From IMG/VR virus record IMGVR_UViG_3300018080_008188, positions 1 through 64,000 of that record: a stretch of 64,000 nt of DNA; one strand, written 5' to 3'. Made by a program: the position numbers and the translations under genes. The DNA comes from a virus. Of this stretch, positions 9,101 to 17,440 are shown one piece after another (positions within the stretch are counted from its first letter, which is position 1; the number at the start of each line of letters is the position of its first letter). The notes beneath the pieces are model-generated. The model searched no databases. It saw only the letters and a list, made by a program, of their open reading frames with translations, and had not been told where the DNA came from.

Positions 9101-10404
9101 TGGTGGGCACAAGCGTTGGGGAGTTTGCGGCAAGGGCTTTCTGCGAGTCGCCCCCGATGTACAAGCGCGCATCTGCCACGCTGGCATTTCCTGGTCAGTT
9201 TGCGGAGGATGTCAAGTCAGGCAAGCGAAACTTTACGATACGGCCTGGAGACATGCCGTTTCGCCCGGAAGAGGTTGTCACTGCCGTAACATATTCTGGC
9301 GCAAAGCTGTGCCGAATACGCATTCTTTCCAAAGAGAAGATGAGCCTGAACCGCATTGAGAAGGCGTTTGGATCAAGATGCGCCAAGGCGCTCGAAAGAA
9401 GGTTTGGGCCAAATAGAAGGTTTGTCGTCATACGGTTCGAGCGGTTCGATATGAACGAGGCGGACGATAGCGGGGACGACAGCAGGAAGGCGTCCGAGGT
9501 GCTAATAGACGGAGCCAAAACTCTTACGCGAAGCCAGATACAGAAACACTATTCCAAGCCGGCCGTCAGAAAGTCAATCATGTCCCGCATCAAGGGAAAA
9601 CCGGTTCTTGTGTACATAGGTGTGGGAAAAAACAACAAAGTCCTCAAGCGCAATCACGACGGAAAAGAAATTGTGATAACCGGCGACGACCAGTCCGGAG
9701 ACGAAAATCCTTCAAACTACTGGTACTGGGTGAAGAGGCGCGTTCTTTCCTTTCATGAAGTTTTCGGCACCAAGACAGACCTGGGCTTTGTGGACCTGGA
9801 TTTACACGGCGGATATCCGATCAAGAAGGCCAAGGAATATGCCAGGAAGCTCGTCCCTGAAATTCGGAAGAGGTTCGGCGCCGAAGCGACAATCTACGAA
9901 AGCGGCGGGACCGGGCTGCATGTGGAGTTTCGGCTCGGGGAGAAGACGTCCACCGATAAGCTGCGCAAGGACCTGCGCAGCATGCTTGACGACCTCAATG
10001 AGAATTTTGAGGGCGCTACGACGGGCGTCGTCAAGGATAGAGGAATGCGGACGGACGTCAGCACTCTGCACAACAAGGGCAGCATCAGGGTTCCGGGGTC
10101 CCTTGGGGAAACGCAGGGAAAAGTGAAAAAAAAGATTTCGTCTTCAAAAGATGTGGACGACAACTATGGAAATCTCGGTTACGGACAAAAGCATATTTCG
10201 GACGGACCGGAAGCGTCCGGAAGGGAAGGAGCCTTTTCTCCGCGCCCTCCGTCGTCCGTGGGCGAGCATGGCGGAGGGGGCTGGAACGCTTCGGACGACG
10301 GCGGTCCGCGATGGTATGAATCGGATGGCGATGCCGTAGGGGCCTTCTCTTCTAGGATAGACATGTTTAGAAAAGCCGGAGACGCTTGCGATGAGGATGA
10401 ATAG
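6178..10404 (+). CDS. multidomain protein: ATP-dependent DNA ligase, transglycosylase-like, ASCH and primase (AEP) domains
   Basis: The product has 1408 residues. The ligase domain (1-320) has motif I EHKLDGW with nucleophile Lys35, motif III EGELV (81-85), motif IV GEGIVIK (Glu180) and motif V WKYKG (208-212), then an OB-like part. Around 485-560 an E-S-x-G pattern (Glu497) followed by DSGTSFGTVQ resembles lytic transglycosylases; this is tentative. Residues about 995-1090 look like an ASCH domain (SGKRNFTIRPGD). The end (about 1180-1330) resembles the LigD/archaeo-eukaryotic primase fold: DLD at 1206-1208, SGGTGLH (1242-1248) and Asp1293 before a RVPGSL motif. The start follows AGGAGG. In bacterial LigD the ligase and polymerase act in end joining; here they are fused in another order beside head genes. 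I see no Ku gene in the window. Confidence 0.88.
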   Translation: MPSMEPVALMRLTETDDPDELLKECDRDDLVVEHKLDGWKTQIVKKDGKVSIYSRRGQEVTENFPEIAKALSGMPDGTHIEGELVYWNGGKQEIGKMTSLANSSAEKSRSMAKSLPGTVKFHAYDIIRKGGSDVSGKPFSERRKMLESAVRKSEKIKITEQYPFSSWQDETKRAVKSGGEGIVIKLKSATYHWKPSGEREPKPSGTMWKYKGGGGKSDSDDFVVYDMSIGEKGKAKAKFGQYYKDKLYHISEISNLSAEDEKKFRKKLNNGPFVIEIGFQERVPKGLRHQKFLRFRDDKGTKDATMGEFHAKHIGKMKLAKEAMRFARLIALASGSAKIMPFSRSCRKSLECGDKSVTHRRGDELGKYESGQVWEAGSYGGKRWGIMLRVANVERKKCGEVKSKEMDPDGDVDIVSFKAIIDKEAFLKGLKIPSYQELVDHLKSLITSRKSPSEPPTVQPGLALERHVPSGSTKANALTAVPEIDVRKAYNVIAGLESRGKFVVGDSGTSFGTVQVQLGSFVRQLMKDRHLEEASGLSRDELANIAASWREAYSKLRKAGRKIWKPGYVRVDESAVRETMKNKRKVSRWGGKLVVRHSPQNMPGIVVKRNGRFVGLVLDLDYLRNEIGLNVNRYMDRLYLITGQYITSAVVRNSIARLLVEQKTGGAFSKFSKTFTSRNVNGNASLRALADRASQRNFSARARSVMQAIRESGYDVGNPQAFNAYQLLAISNASGVGRVRDFLMNCRLFTSANLYYLKRGNIALTRAGIPSRMPPRGGIAGFPTEKLKKCRISAAEKLSGIVATAAEMTEPIPGSGIAGAVKYIISRYFEMREIPRYEMQFGPVAAMFPLPNQRLLKVVLKGNIDISEVRGLLPDKMGGFDIEYIEGPKRKYEPSPSAEYEVPAEREFEREQATPADVVSLLPLQMMSRYIHLLGAVKKQLDEEGKSVSDRDLKATVLMHVADEHGMSKEDLEGMVGTSVGEFAARAFCESPPMYKRASATLAFPGQFAEDVKSGKRNFTIRPGDMPFRPEEVVTAVTYSGAKLCRIRILSKEKMSLNRIEKAFGSRCAKALERRFGPNRRFVVIRFERFDMNEADDSGDDSRKASEVLIDGAKTLTRSQIQKHYSKPAVRKSIMSRIKGKPVLVYIGVGKNNKVLKRNHDGKEIVITGDDQSGDENPSNYWYWVKRRVLSFHEVFGTKTDLGFVDLDLHGGYPIKKAKEYARKLVPEIRKRFGAEATIYESGGTGLHVEFRLGEKTSTDKLRKDLRSMLDDLNENFEGATTGVVKDRGMRTDVSTLHNKGSIRVPGSLGETQGKVKKKISSSKDVDDNYGNLGYGQKHISDGPEASGREGAFSPRPPSSVGEHGGGGWNASDDGGPRWYESDGDAVGAFSSRIDMFRKAGDACDEDE

Positions 10405-13093
10405 CGCGGAAGACATCCGCAGAGAAATCAGGACAAGAATCAGGGAAAAGATAGGGGAAATGAAACTGCGCGCGCTATGGCGCGTCGGAAGCCTTGTGTC
10501 TTTTGCCCAGTACGACGAGGACGAGGAAGGGAACAGTATTTTTGATGCCGGGCAAGAGGGGGAAGAGGAGGAAGAAGAGGACCTTGCCGCGAAATGGCTT
10601 CTGGAAAAGGAGGAGAAGCTGCGCAAGGAGCAGGAAAAGCCAAGGGTCCCTGTAGCTCAGGCTCCCGGGAAACTATGGGCGACTCCGGAATACGAATCTG
10701 ACAGGTTCGGGCGCGTTTCGTTTTCGCTGCCTCCGGCAAGCGGCATGTGGCCGGAAGATCCCGGTTCTTCGCCTGCCGGGTTCCCGCTCGGAGAGGAGGA
10801 TGTAGCCAGCAGGCAGGCTCTCACGCAGGCATTCCAGAAGCCTGAAACATGGAACGGTCTTGCGGAGGCGTCCAGAGATCCTAGGCTTGCTCCGGCGTTC
10901 CAGTCATGGCTTGTTCCGAAAGTCATCCTGCTGGTCGGAAAGAAATGGTGGAACGATTTCAAGCACCAGAGGCAGCTCAAGATGTCTCCGTTCGGCTTGT
11001 TCGATTCCGACTACTACAGAAGCAACCGAGACAGGCTGGACAAGAGTGCCCACGGCCGCGCCTGGATCGCTCTCGTACAGCAGGAGGTGGCGCGCATACT
11101 CGCGAAGTATCTCTCATCCAAGGGTCCTGGAAAAAACGAAAACATACACGGATACATATACACATCGCTCCATCGCAAAATGGCCGAGCTTGCAGGCGCG
11201 AATCAGGGATACAAAATGAAGATGGTAGGCGTGTGCGGATACTGCAAATTCAAAAGGCCTCTCATAACCCCTCCGGAGCTGGAGCTTGATAGGGAAACGG
11301 GCTTGTACAAATGCCCGGTATGCGAACAGTCGATCGAAAACAACGAGGAGGAGGTCGGCATCAAGCAGGAAGAGCTGGAAAACGCTGAGCAGCAGAAGGA
11401 GTGGCTGGAGGGTCAGATACAGGTTGTACAAAACCTTGTTGCCGCAGGCGAGGACGAACAGGAGCTTTTGGAGCGCCATGTGCAAAACCTGCGAAAAGTC
11501 CAAGAAAACATCCCGAAGCTGCGCCAGGAAGTGGAGGCGGAACGGGCCGACTTGTCGGCCAGGAAGCGGTTTCTTGCCATTCCGTACGTGCATGTCGGAT
11601 GCGCCAACGAGGACTGTCCGGTAGGCAGAGTTCCCCTTACATCGGTTGACTGGAGCAGTCCGTACTGGAGCGAGCCGGAAGGTAAAATGGCGCGCGCGTT
11701 CCTTTCCGACCGCTACAACATAGTGGAGCCGGGATGGGAGAGAAGCCGGGCGCAGCGCGCGGAAGACCATTGGGATGAGCTTTCCAAGCGCTCCAGGTAT
11801 TCGGCTCCGCCAGACGAGATGCTAAATGTTCCGTTCATATGCCCGTACGACGGCACGCGGTTCACCCCGGCAGAAGCCAAGGGCAGGGGTCCAATGGCAG
11901 CAAACTCTGGCTACCGGGTCGGCGGGATGATAATCCCTCCGCCGCTGTCAAGAAGATGGGTCACCGACCTTCAGAAGCATCCCGGCACTCAGGTAGGCGA
12001 AGAGGATGTTGGCCCGTCCTACCATATAGAGGATGTGAGGGAGCTGACTGGAGCGGAAGTCGACCTCAGCGCAAGCAAGGCGCATGAAAGATTCACATCG
12101 CAAATGGAGTTTCGCAAAAGGTTCGACTGGATGCGCGACATCCTAGAGGAGAAGCGCGACGACTACAGGGAAAAGATAAGGGACGAAGCCGGGAGCCTGA
12201 AGGCCAGCAAAGGCTCCAAGGCCAGAATGTATGTCCTGCGGGAAGACCTGTACGAATTTCTTTTGGATTGGTCGTCCAACAGCCCGATCCATTTTGTCGG
12301 ATGGGTTTGCGAAAGGGCTCCGCGCACCAGGAAGGTTATGGAGCAGCACGGGTTCAATGAAGACGGAACGCCCAACATGGAGTTTAAAAGCAATACGGAA
12401 TACCACGCCATGAGCAAAGAGGCTGCCGAGCAGGTGAATTCAATGATCCTGCAGGGATGGATGAAAAAAGTGATGGAGCGGCATCCGGCGGATTGGCTTG
12501 ATCTGCTTGTCGGGCGCGGAAAATGGGGAAAGGGAGTTTCGTCGTGGCTGACGACGGAGCACCAAGACGGAGTTCCTCCCGTGGCGTATTTCATCTCTCC
12601 CGTAGAGCAGCGCGGAAGCGACCTGTCTTTCGCTCCATGTATGCTGCGCTACACGAAGGCGAAAAAAGTCGTGCGCAAGGGTGAAGGCGGCGAAAGTGTC
12701 GCTGAATGGGTGGCGTACGGCAAAAAAACGCCCTTGGGAATTCATCAGCGGCACAGCAAAACCTATAAGGGTCAGCCGAGGATTGCCGCAATCATGGGAG
12801 TGTGGGACTATCGCGGGCAGCCGGTTGGGGAAAAGACTACCGGTTTGCCGATTCCCGCAGACCAGGGCGATATGGTGGCCGGCGATCTGAGATCGCTAAG
12901 CCACGCCGTGGCGCAGCCGGATTTCAAGGGCGTGTACCTGCGCAACGACCAGCTGGGCATGGCGGACGGAGACCATGTGCTGGTGAAAGCCGTATTTATG
13001 CCGTGGAGTGGAGGCTGGCTGCCGATGAAAATCATGCACGAAGTGTACAGGGGCGTCAAGGAAACCGCCGACCACGAAGGAATGTCGAAATGA
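10391..13093 (+). CDS. large zinc-ribbon protein of unknown function
   Basis: I do not recognise this 900-residue protein as a whole. Residues 40-80 are acidic low complexity. A zinc ribbon is clear: CGYC at 282-285 pairs with CPVC at 308-311. Further Cys pairs follow near residue 400 (CANEDC) and near 480 (ICPYDG). A Glu/Gln-rich coiled coil lies between, about 315-385. The C-terminal 300 residues look folded, without a motif I can name. It overlaps the ligase-primase gene by 14 bases and the phosphoesterase-topoisomerase gene by 4, so all three are made together. That suggests a partner in the same DNA-handling set, perhaps a DNA-binding component. Identity with any named family is not shown. 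Confidence 0.75.
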   Translation: MRMNSAEDIRREIRTRIREKIGEMKLRALWRVGSLVSFAQYDEDEEGNSIFDAGQEGEEEEEEDLAAKWLLEKEEKLRKEQEKPRVPVAQAPGKLWATPEYESDRFGRVSFSLPPASGMWPEDPGSSPAGFPLGEEDVASRQALTQAFQKPETWNGLAEASRDPRLAPAFQSWLVPKVILLVGKKWWNDFKHQRQLKMSPFGLFDSDYYRSNRDRLDKSAHGRAWIALVQQEVARILAKYLSSKGPGKNENIHGYIYTSLHRKMAELAGANQGYKMKMVGVCGYCKFKRPLITPPELELDRETGLYKCPVCEQSIENNEEEVGIKQEELENAEQQKEWLEGQIQVVQNLVAAGEDEQELLERHVQNLRKVQENIPKLRQEVEAERADLSARKRFLAIPYVHVGCANEDCPVGRVPLTSVDWSSPYWSEPEGKMARAFLSDRYNIVEPGWERSRAQRAEDHWDELSKRSRYSAPPDEMLNVPFICPYDGTRFTPAEAKGRGPMAANSGYRVGGMIIPPPLSRRWVTDLQKHPGTQVGEEDVGPSYHIEDVRELTGAEVDLSASKAHERFTSQMEFRKRFDWMRDILEEKRDDYREKIRDEAGSLKASKGSKARMYVLREDLYEFLLDWSSNSPIHFVGWVCERAPRTRKVMEQHGFNEDGTPNMEFKSNTEYHAMSKEAAEQVNSMILQGWMKKVMERHPADWLDLLVGRGKWGKGVSSWLTTEHQDGVPPVAYFISPVEQRGSDLSFAPCMLRYTKAKKVVRKGEGGESVAEWVAYGKKTPLGIHQRHSKTYKGQPRIAAIMGVWDYRGQPVGEKTTGLPIPADQGDMVAGDLRSLSHAVAQPDFKGVYLRNDQLGMADGDHVLVKAVFMPWSGGWLPMKIMHEVYRGVKETADHEGMSK

Positions 13094-15798
13094 GGCGGCG
13101 TTCATGCGCGGCTTTCGACGAACGCTGCGAGCCGGACATCTTTGCCTTCGCCAAGGACCCGCTTTCCTCGTACAAGTCCAAAAGGGAATTTGGCGATACT
13201 CCGGAGCCTTCAGGCTCCACGGCGGGAAAAAACAAGCACAGGTTCGTCATCCAGAGGCACAAGGCCAAGCGCGCCGGGGAACATTTTGACCTTCGCCTTG
13301 AGAACGACGAAGGCGCGATGACTTCATGGAGCATTCCCAAGCACAGGATGCCCGAAGGAAAGGAGAAGCTCCTGGCAATCAAGACTGAAGACCATCCGCT
13401 TGAGTACCGGACATTCGAGGGCGAGATTCCCAAGGGCGAATACGGAGCTGGAAAAGTGTCTGTCCATGATTCTGGAACCTATGACGAGCTGGAACATTCG
13501 TCATCGAAAATCGTTTTCAAGCTCAAGGGAAAAAAGGAAAAGGGAACCTACAGGATCTTCAAGACCGACGGGAAGCGTTGGATGATCATGGAGCATAATC
13601 CAGGCAGCAAAGCTGACGATGTGGAAAAGGTTGTTATACTTCTTCGCGGTGGCGAAAAGCAGCCCAATATTCAAAATGGCATCTTCTCTGGTGCGAGAGG
13701 CCGGAGTTTCGATGAAAGGCTGAATGGGATGGAAGTTTCCTTTGCGAACGAGCCCGAGTGTACTGGAAGGCTGAGCGGATGGTTCATTGTAACAAAGCCG
13801 CTTTCCAGTCATCCGGGTCTCCGTTTACAGGTTATTCCGGACGATGGCAGGCATTCTATTTTTGCTTCTGTCAACCAACTTCTTCTGCCTGACAATGTGG
13901 AAATTTCTTGGCTTCCTGAATTCGAACCATTTGCCGAGAAAAAGGCATCCGCTTCCAGAATGAAAGCCATTTCCGTCAGGCAGCCTTGGGCTAGTCTCAT
14001 AGCGGACGGAGGAAAAACCATTGAGACGCGCACATGGGGAACGAAATACCGCGGTCCGCTACTCATAGTGTCTTCCGCCAAGCCAAAAATAGAGCCGGCC
14101 GGCTTTGCGCTTGCCATAGCCGATCTTGTCGACTGCCGGCCGATGACGCCTGAAGACGAGAGCCGCGCCATGTGCGAATCATATCCGTCAGCCAATTCGT
14201 GGGTGCTTGACAACATCAGAAAGATAGAGCCCTTCAGAGTCAGGGGGGCTCTTGGCTTGTACGATGTTGAAATGCCTAAAAATCCTCTGTTCGTGCGCAA
14301 TGCCAAGTACATAGACAAAATCAAGCAGGACAGCGGCAACATAACATATGTGTACAGCGACAAGCATATCGAAAAGAGGAACATCGACAAGGCGAAGAGG
14401 CTCAGGCGACTGAACAAGACCATGTCCAAGCTGCGCAGCCAGGTGCGCAAGGATCTCGCAAGCGACGACAAGCAGCTGCGCAACACGGCCCTTGCCGTGG
14501 CAGTCATCGACGAGACATATTCGCGCGTGGGTAATAGGAATTCGGCCGACGAGATGCAGCATTACGGGCTTACGACATGGATGGTCAAGCATGTGTCTTC
14601 CGGTTCCGATGGCATGCATATAAGATATGTCGGAAAGACTGGCGTCAAGCAGGACCGCAAGGTGACGGGAAAGCCCGCCAAGCTCATCAGGGATTTGTGC
14701 AAGGGCAAAAAGAAGAACGACACCCTGTTTGCGGGCGAGGGATACAGCGTCACGCCCAAGGCGATCAACGCATATCTGAGCCAGTTCGGCGTTTCAGCCA
14801 AGGACATTCGCGGACTGCATGCAAATTCCGAAATGGTCAGGGCGCTTAAGAAGGAGCGCAAGGGAAAACTGCCGTCCGACGAGGGCGAGAAAAAGAAGAA
14901 GCTCAAGGAAGAGTTCAACAAGGCGCTTGAGTCTGCCGCAGACAGGGTGGGGCACCAGGCGGGCACATTGCGAAGGCAGTATCTCATTCCATCGCTCGAG
15001 CCAGACTACCTGGGGGACGGCAAAATAGGCTCATTTGCGCTTGATGCGGAAGACGACCCACCGCTTTCCGCCAAGGCGGACTGGAAACGCAAACCATATT
15101 GGTTTGAACCATACGAAGAACCGAATGCGGCATCCTTCCGGGAAGTCAGCCACAAACTACAGCCGGGTCAAGGTACTTTTCTGAAGCCAAAAAGCGAAGA
15201 GGAACTTCTGCGCGAACAGGGTTTCATGGATGTTCGGCAAAAAGAGGAACATCGGTCGGACATAAAGCATCAGCCCGATGTTGAAAAGCAAAAACGGGAG
15301 CAGGAGCAGACCATGTCCGTTCCGCGCTTCGCAGACAGATTTGGTCTACAAGATGTGGAAAACCTCATGAGCAGACTTGGAGGCCAGGATATCGTGACCA
15401 CAAAGAGGAAGTCAGGCGGATTTAAAGCATTATGTAGGTTTCCATATGTCCATGGCGGCGCAAAATATCTTGTTGTTTCGGTAATAGCCGGACCGGACAC
15501 CTATTCAACGCCAGGCGGTGCCAGCGACCTTTATTCCGAAGTTGAGGTGTCGTTGTTGGACAGCAACGGAATGCGCGGCTTTCTGCCTGGCTTAAAAAAG
15601 CACTACGGTATTCCGTATAGTTATGAAGGCGTATATGTTGCACTCAACACCCAGCAGGTAAGGGACATGATGTACGCCATAGCAAACAATGAAGACCTTG
15701 GCGGCATCAGGAAGATTAGGCTTGATGAGGATATCGACGAAGAAGATTCAAACTATGGCGACGACGGGCTGCCGCTGTCCGCGCACATGGAAGCCTGA
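13090..15798 (+). CDS. multidomain protein: LigD-type 3'-phosphoesterase, ASCH domain and type IB topoisomerase
   Basis: This 902-residue protein starts at the ATG overlapping the previous stop. Residues 50-165 match the LigD 3'-phosphoesterase, which trims 3' ends: RH at 56-57, HFDLRLE (65-71) and DHPLEY with His102, then FEGEIPKGEYGAGKV. Residues 291-395 are an ASCH domain (ISVRQPWASLI). Residues about 400-640 are a poxvirus/bacterial type IB topoisomerase: YSRVGN, YGLTT, YVGKTG, AKDIRGLHAN, VGH ending at His622, and RRQY with catalytic Tyr631. All expected catalytic positions appear present. The last 250 residues are unassigned. Topoisomerase IB relaxes DNA by transient 3' linkage; the phosphoesterase could clean ends. 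Together with the upstream ligase-primase it forms a split LigD-like set. Confidence 0.88.
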   Translation: MRRRSCAAFDERCEPDIFAFAKDPLSSYKSKREFGDTPEPSGSTAGKNKHRFVIQRHKAKRAGEHFDLRLENDEGAMTSWSIPKHRMPEGKEKLLAIKTEDHPLEYRTFEGEIPKGEYGAGKVSVHDSGTYDELEHSSSKIVFKLKGKKEKGTYRIFKTDGKRWMIMEHNPGSKADDVEKVVILLRGGEKQPNIQNGIFSGARGRSFDERLNGMEVSFANEPECTGRLSGWFIVTKPLSSHPGLRLQVIPDDGRHSIFASVNQLLLPDNVEISWLPEFEPFAEKKASASRMKAISVRQPWASLIADGGKTIETRTWGTKYRGPLLIVSSAKPKIEPAGFALAIADLVDCRPMTPEDESRAMCESYPSANSWVLDNIRKIEPFRVRGALGLYDVEMPKNPLFVRNAKYIDKIKQDSGNITYVYSDKHIEKRNIDKAKRLRRLNKTMSKLRSQVRKDLASDDKQLRNTALAVAVIDETYSRVGNRNSADEMQHYGLTTWMVKHVSSGSDGMHIRYVGKTGVKQDRKVTGKPAKLIRDLCKGKKKNDTLFAGEGYSVTPKAINAYLSQFGVSAKDIRGLHANSEMVRALKKERKGKLPSDEGEKKKKLKEEFNKALESAADRVGHQAGTLRRQYLIPSLEPDYLGDGKIGSFALDAEDDPPLSAKADWKRKPYWFEPYEEPNAASFREVSHKLQPGQGTFLKPKSEEELLREQGFMDVRQKEEHRSDIKHQPDVEKQKREQEQTMSVPRFADRFGLQDVENLMSRLGGQDIVTTKRKSGGFKALCRFPYVHGGAKYLVVSVIAGPDTYSTPGGASDLYSEVEVSLLDSNGMRGFLPGLKKHYGIPYSYEGVYVALNTQQVRDMMYAIANNEDLGGIRKIRLDEDIDEEDSNYGDDGLPLSAHMEA

Positions 15799-15801
15799 AC
15801 A

Positions 15802-15822
15802 CTATCAATAACCTAGCATCAT
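15802..15822 (+). promoter_or_regulatory. candidate phage late promoter, copy 1
   Basis: This copy reads CTATCAATAACCTAGCATCA, one of six intergenic copies of CTAYYAATAAYNNNNCATTAT. It lies in the short gap between the topoisomerase gene and the gene at 15841, with GGAGG at 15828-15832 after it. The TATCAATAA core recalls late-promoter -10 elements of other large phages, but its recognition factor is unknown. Confidence 0.6.
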
Positions 15823-15840
15823 GTTGCGGAGGCTAATGAC

Positions 15841-16140
15841 ATGGGAATGGCTGAATTCCTTGAAAACAGGATGAAAGGCGAGGAAATATGCGTGAGCCTC
15901 GGGCAAGATGCCGAGACAGTCACGTTCGACCAGTATTGGACGTCCAACCGCGAGTTTTTTCAAGGGAAAGTGGCTTGCGTACAGGACGGAGTCCTGGAGC
16001 TGGAAATTGCCGGGCAGGGGTCCGTATGGATTGCGTGCAGCGAGATACAAGCCATGTGGCGGCCGGGATTTAATTATTACCGAGCTGTGCGGGCTACAGT
16101 GACCGGACGGCCGCAAGGCGGAAGGAGAGGTCAGTCGTAG
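15841..16140 (+). CDS. hypothetical small protein
   Basis: This is an unrecognised 99-residue protein, probably beta-rich (alternating hydrophobic pattern in residues 40-75, GKVACVQDGVLELEI), with a short basic tail. It starts eight bases past GCGGAGG and is the first gene after candidate promoter copy 1. It ends one base before the next gene. No motif indicates function; a small head or internal protein is possible from its place. Confidence 0.65.
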   Translation: MGMAEFLENRMKGEEICVSLGQDAETVTFDQYWTSNREFFQGKVACVQDGVLELEIAGQGSVWIACSEIQAMWRPGFNYYRAVRATVTGRPQGGRRGQS

Positions 16141-16141
16141 C

Positions 16142-16822
16142 ATGCTTATCAAGCTAGCGCGCATTGTGAAGCGCAAGGGAAAATGGTGCGTTATCGGCCA
16201 CAAGAAGGGCAAGGGCGGCAAGCACAAGGTTTTTGGCTGCTACAACAGCAAGGAAAAAGCCAAGAAGCGCCTTGGTCAAATATATTTCTTCAAGAGCCAT
16301 GGTGCTTTGGACAGGCTGCTTGAAGCCGCAGACGAGATGGACAGCAGGGGAATGCTTCATCTTGCGGACGCTGTCGAAGCATGCGTGGAAACCGTTGTGT
16401 CCATGGGGCTTGACGACGGAAATCCGGCGTCGGTGAGAATCGGGAAGATCGTATCCTTGCTTGAGAAAAGGGGCGAGCACGATCTTGCCGAAAAGGTGGA
16501 TGCCGCGGTGCCGGACATCATAGACGTCGAATCTGGAAGGGAGTGCGGAGAGTGCCCGGACATGGAGGTTTTCGCCATGTCGCGGCGCATTGGCGGATCT
16601 TTCGTAAGGACGGCTGACAGAATGTACAAGACGGCCATTGAACTGCGGCGCATATGGAACGAAGGTGCGGTGGGCGATGACAGCTTCGAGCACAGGAAAA
16701 TGCGCGAGTTGCGCTGCGTGCTGAAGACGGGGTTTCTCGCCCCGCCGCCGCCGGGCTGCAAGGTGCCGAAGGGGTTTGTAAGCTGGTGGGACTATTTCAA
16801 CAAGGCAGGGGACAAGGAATGA
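16142..16822 (+). CDS. virion-cluster protein with two helical-hairpin modules
   Basis: The product has 226 residues. The N-terminus (about 1-50) is very basic, with GKWCVIGHKKGKGGKHK and a segment spaced like a small nucleic-acid-binding domain. Two copies of the recurrent hairpin follow: LLEAADEMDSRGMLHLADAV (residues about 58-80) and IVSLLEKRGEHDLAEKVDAA (about 102-121). A Cys pair (CGEC) sits near residue 138. A short Pro-rich loop (APPPPGCKVPKGF) near the C-terminus recalls a motif frequent in small phage proteins. It overlaps the next gene by four bases. No enzymatic residues are visible. The shared modules suggest a common assembly or packaging partner with its neighbours. Confidence 0.7.
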   Translation: MLIKLARIVKRKGKWCVIGHKKGKGGKHKVFGCYNSKEKAKKRLGQIYFFKSHGALDRLLEAADEMDSRGMLHLADAVEACVETVVSMGLDDGNPASVRIGKIVSLLEKRGEHDLAEKVDAAVPDIIDVESGRECGECPDMEVFAMSRRIGGSFVRTADRMYKTAIELRRIWNEGAVGDDSFEHRKMRELRCVLKTGFLAPPPPGCKVPKGFVSWWDYFNKAGDKE

Positions 16823-17439
16823 AACCAGAAGAGAAAGCCAGGGTGATTGAGGCGGACCTGCACAACCGCCTTGCCGATGCGGCTACGGCTGTTAGAGACG
16901 CCGTGCGCTTGCTCGCCGAAGCCGGCATGAGCCGGCAGAATGCAGAGCGGTCGATTATGGAGCTGCTTGAAGACGAGGTGTCGTTCGGAAAGGAGTCCGA
17001 AGAGGTGGGCGAGCTTGCGCGCATGGCAGAGCAGCTTGACTGCGACGGCCACTTCGAGGCGGCGGACGCCATGGATCGCCTGATGTACAAGAAGACGGCT
17101 GCCATCGAGCGCATGCGCAAAATGGCGGAATCCGCAGCGCTCGGAGAGTTCGGCGTTTCCGAAGACGACCAGGAGACCTACGATGTCGTAGCCGACAGCA
17201 TCCACAACATGCGCGGGGTCGACATCAGGGCGCTTGCGGGAATGTCCGAGGAGCTGAGGGGCGCGCTTTCGGGCATGACGGCTGACATGATGCGGCTGCT
17301 GGACAAGGTCCTGCAGCACAGCGGATCCGAGACCAAGGTTGGGTCGGTCGTCTCCAAGCTCGAGGAATACTACAAGTGGTGCTTTGCCAAAATTGCCGCT
17401 GCATCCAAGATTTCCGTGGGACCGTCGGAAGAGGAATAG
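16819..17439 (+). CDS. helical protein with hairpin module
   Basis: This 206-residue, almost entirely helical protein starts at the ATG preceded by GGGGACAAGGA and overlapping the previous stop by four bases. Residues about 62-92 hold the shared hairpin (LARMAEQLDCDGHFEAADAM) followed by KKTA. The rest is amphipathic helix without catalytic motifs or membrane segments. Like its neighbours it seems to belong to a family of internal head proteins built around the hairpin. Function is unknown. Confidence 0.7.
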   Translation: MKPEEKARVIEADLHNRLADAATAVRDAVRLLAEAGMSRQNAERSIMELLEDEVSFGKESEEVGELARMAEQLDCDGHFEAADAMDRLMYKKTAAIERMRKMAESAALGEFGVSEDDQETYDVVADSIHNMRGVDIRALAGMSEELRGALSGMTADMMRLLDKVLQHSGSETKVGSVVSKLEEYYKWCFAKIAAASKISVGPSEEE

Positions 17440-17440
17440 C

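Noticed and set aside
12802-13089. Upstream extension of the phosphoesterase-topoisomerase gene
   Set aside because: The extension reads the previous gene in another frame as Arg/Gly-rich text; ATG 13090 overlaps the previous stop as expected.
10391-13093. Sigma-factor or terminase identity for the zinc-ribbon protein
   Set aside because: A short helical stretch (YIYTSLHRKMAEL) recalled sigma regions, but no further sigma or terminase motif is present.
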